Shown: positions 4,626 through 5,862 of the stretch, in pieces
How the letters are laid out: each line of letters starts with the position of its first letter
Position numbering within the stretch: position 1 is the stretch's first letter
Assembly: GCA_903931645.1 (NCBI GenBank)
Contig: CAIZDF010000305.1
Location: 1-5,862, forward strand
Direction of reading: 5' to 3'
Origin: an uncultured Tolumonas sp.
GTDB taxonomy: Bacteria > Pseudomonadota > Gammaproteobacteria > Enterobacterales > Aeromonadaceae
Length of the DNA stretch: 5,862 bases
Notes under the pieces: model-generated
Databases searched by the model: none
Told to the model about the DNA's origin: nothing
Seen by the model: only the letters and a program-made list of their open reading frames with translations
Position numbers and translations under genes: made by a program

Positions 4626-5862
4626 ATGCAGCCCTTGCTACAGATGCAAAGCATCGATAAACAGTTTCCCGGTGTGAAAGCCTTATCGGGGGCATCACTG
4701 GGTGTTTACTCCGGCCGAGTAATGGCGTTACTGGGAGAAAACGGTGCCGGTAAATCAACACTGATGAAAGTGTTAACCGGGATTTATAGCAAGGATGCTG
4801 GGTCGATTCATTACCAAGGTCAGGAAGTTTCGTTCTCTGGGCCAAAACAATCGCAAGAAGCCGGGATCAGTATTATCCATCAGGAATTAAATCTGATTTC
4901 CGGTCTAACCATTGCGGAAAATATCTTTTTGGGCCGTGAGTTTGTCACCCGATTAGGTCGGATTGACTGGAAAAAAATGTATGACGAAGCGGATAAATTA
5001 TTGGCGCGTCTGAAAGTGCCGCACTCCAGTCGCAAGTTGGTCGGCGAGCTTTCCATTGGTACCCAGCAGATGGTGGAAATTGCCAAAGCACTCAGTTTCT
5101 CTTCCCGCGTCATCATCATGGATGAACCAACCGACGCTCTGACCGATACCGAAACAGAAGCGCTGTTTTCGGTGATCCGCGAGTTGCGAGCTGAGGGGCG
5201 TGGCATTGTTTATATTTCCCATCGTTTAAAAGAGATTTTTGAGATTTGCGACGATGTCACTGTATTACGCGATGGCCAGTTCATTGCGGAACGCACCGTT
5301 GCGTCACTGGATGAAGATGCCTTAATTGAAATGATGGTAGGGCGTCGTCTGGAAGAACAATATCCGCGTCTGACGATCCCACATGGTGAGTTGCGCCTGC
5401 AGGTCAACGAGTTCTCCGGTGCTGGTGTCAAAGAGGCTTCTTTTTCGCTGCACGGCAGTGAAATTCTGGGGGTCTGCGGCCTGATGGGTGCAGGGCGTAC
5501 CGAATTGATGAAGCTGATTTACGGTGCCTACGCCAAAACGGAAGGTGAGCTGGTGCTTGATGGTGAACCTTTAACCATCAACTCAACACAAGATGCGCTG
5601 GATAACGGCATTGTTTATATCTCGGAGGATCGGAAAGGCGATGGGCTGGTGTTGGGCATGTCGGTCAAAGAAAACATGACGCTGACGGCACTCAACTATT
5701 TCAGCTCAATCTGGGGTATCAAACATGCGGCGGAACAGCAGGCGGTGAATGATTTTATCCGTCTGTTCAATATCAAAACCCCGAGCATGCAGCAGCCAAT
5801 CCGCTTGTTATCGGGTGGTAATCAACAAAAAGTAGCGATCGCCCGTGGGTTGATGACGCGAC
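4626..5862 (+). CDS. rbsA: Ribose ABC importer ATP-binding protein RbsA, 5' part
   Basis: Cytoplasmic ATPase with two fused nucleotide-binding domains that powers ribose import together with the permease RbsC and the periplasmic binding protein RbsB, both presumably downstream. The window holds 412 codons of about 500; the frame is open to the edge. In the first domain: Walker [10 protein letters not shown] (37-45), Q-loop IIHQELNL (83-90), signature LSIGTQQ (142-148), Walker B VIIMDEP (162-168) and H-loop histidine H199. In the second: a degenerate Walker [10 protein letters not shown] (285-293), [19 protein letters not shown] (332-350), and signature LSGGNQQ (395-401). This asymmetry is normal for sugar importers of this family. 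The start is fixed by AGGAGG and by alignment of [20 protein letters not shown] with E. coli RbsA. The gene follows the second rbsD by 8 bp in the standard rbsDA order, under the same RbsR-type operator. Confidence 0.97.
   Translation, partial: MQPLLQMQSIDKQFPGVKALSGASLGVYSGRVMALLGENGAGKSTLMKVLTGIYSKDAGSIHYQGQEVSFSGPKQSQEAGISIIHQELNLISGLTIAENIFLGREFVTRLGRIDWKKMYDEADKLLARLKVPHSSRKLVGELSIGTQQMVEIAKALSFSSRVIIMDEPTDALTDTETEALFSVIRELRAEGRGIVYISHRLKEIFEICDDVTVLRDGQFIAERTVASLDEDALIEMMVGRRLEEQYPRLTIPHGELRLQVNEFSGAGVKEASFSLHGSEILGVCGLMGAGRTELMKLIYGAYAKTEGELVLDGEPLTINSTQDALDNGIVYISEDRKGDGLVLGMSVKENMTLTALNYFSSIWGIKHAAEQQAVNDFIRLFNIKTPSMQQPIRLLSGGNQQKVAIARGLMTR

Noticed and set aside
4528..4845. 105-codon minus-strand open frame across the rbsD-rbsA junction
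   Set aside because: Antisense to two conserved genes, including the Walker A region of RbsA; no supporting motif.

Overview
The window looks like chromosome of a mesophilic gammaproteobacterium. AhpC, AhpF, a YedJ-like protein, RbsD and RbsA all align closely with the Escherichia coli proteins as I remember them. The mid-range base composition and the gene mix would fit the Aeromonadales (Tolumonas/Aeromonas) or a related order. The genus is a guess and was not tested by any search.

Layout from left to right. (1) The 3' end of ahpC, then ahpF: a peroxide-detoxifying pair on the + strand, separated by an intrinsic terminator and closed by a second strong one. (2) A short CspA-family cold shock gene with its own leader, which resembles the E. 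coli cspA leader near the start codon, and a three-hairpin 3' end. (3) A convergent minus-strand gene for a YedJ-like HD-domain phosphohydrolase. (4) A first complete rbsD (D-ribose pyranase), apparently monocistronic and ended by its own terminator. (5) A 327-bp gap with a second, orphan-looking terminator, a perfect LacI/RbsR-type operator and a promoter. (6) A second complete rbsD followed 8 bp later by rbsA, the ATPase subunit of the ribose ABC importer, which runs off the right edge at about codon 412 of roughly 500.

How the genes work together: AhpF passes electrons from NADH to AhpC, which reduces hydroperoxides. RbsD converts ribose between pyranose and furanose forms so that ribokinase can use it. 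RbsA powers ribose uptake. The second rbsD plus rbsA is the start of a normal rbsDA(CBK) operon. The first rbsD is an extra paralogue outside that operon and without the operator.

The window is mostly well-understood housekeeping and sugar-uptake DNA. I see no mobile element, CRISPR array, tRNA or rRNA, and no clear sign of an undescribed system. The points worth a second look are the duplicated rbsD with different regulation, the unexplained second terminator, the possible N-terminally extended form of the second RbsD, and the structured leaders.
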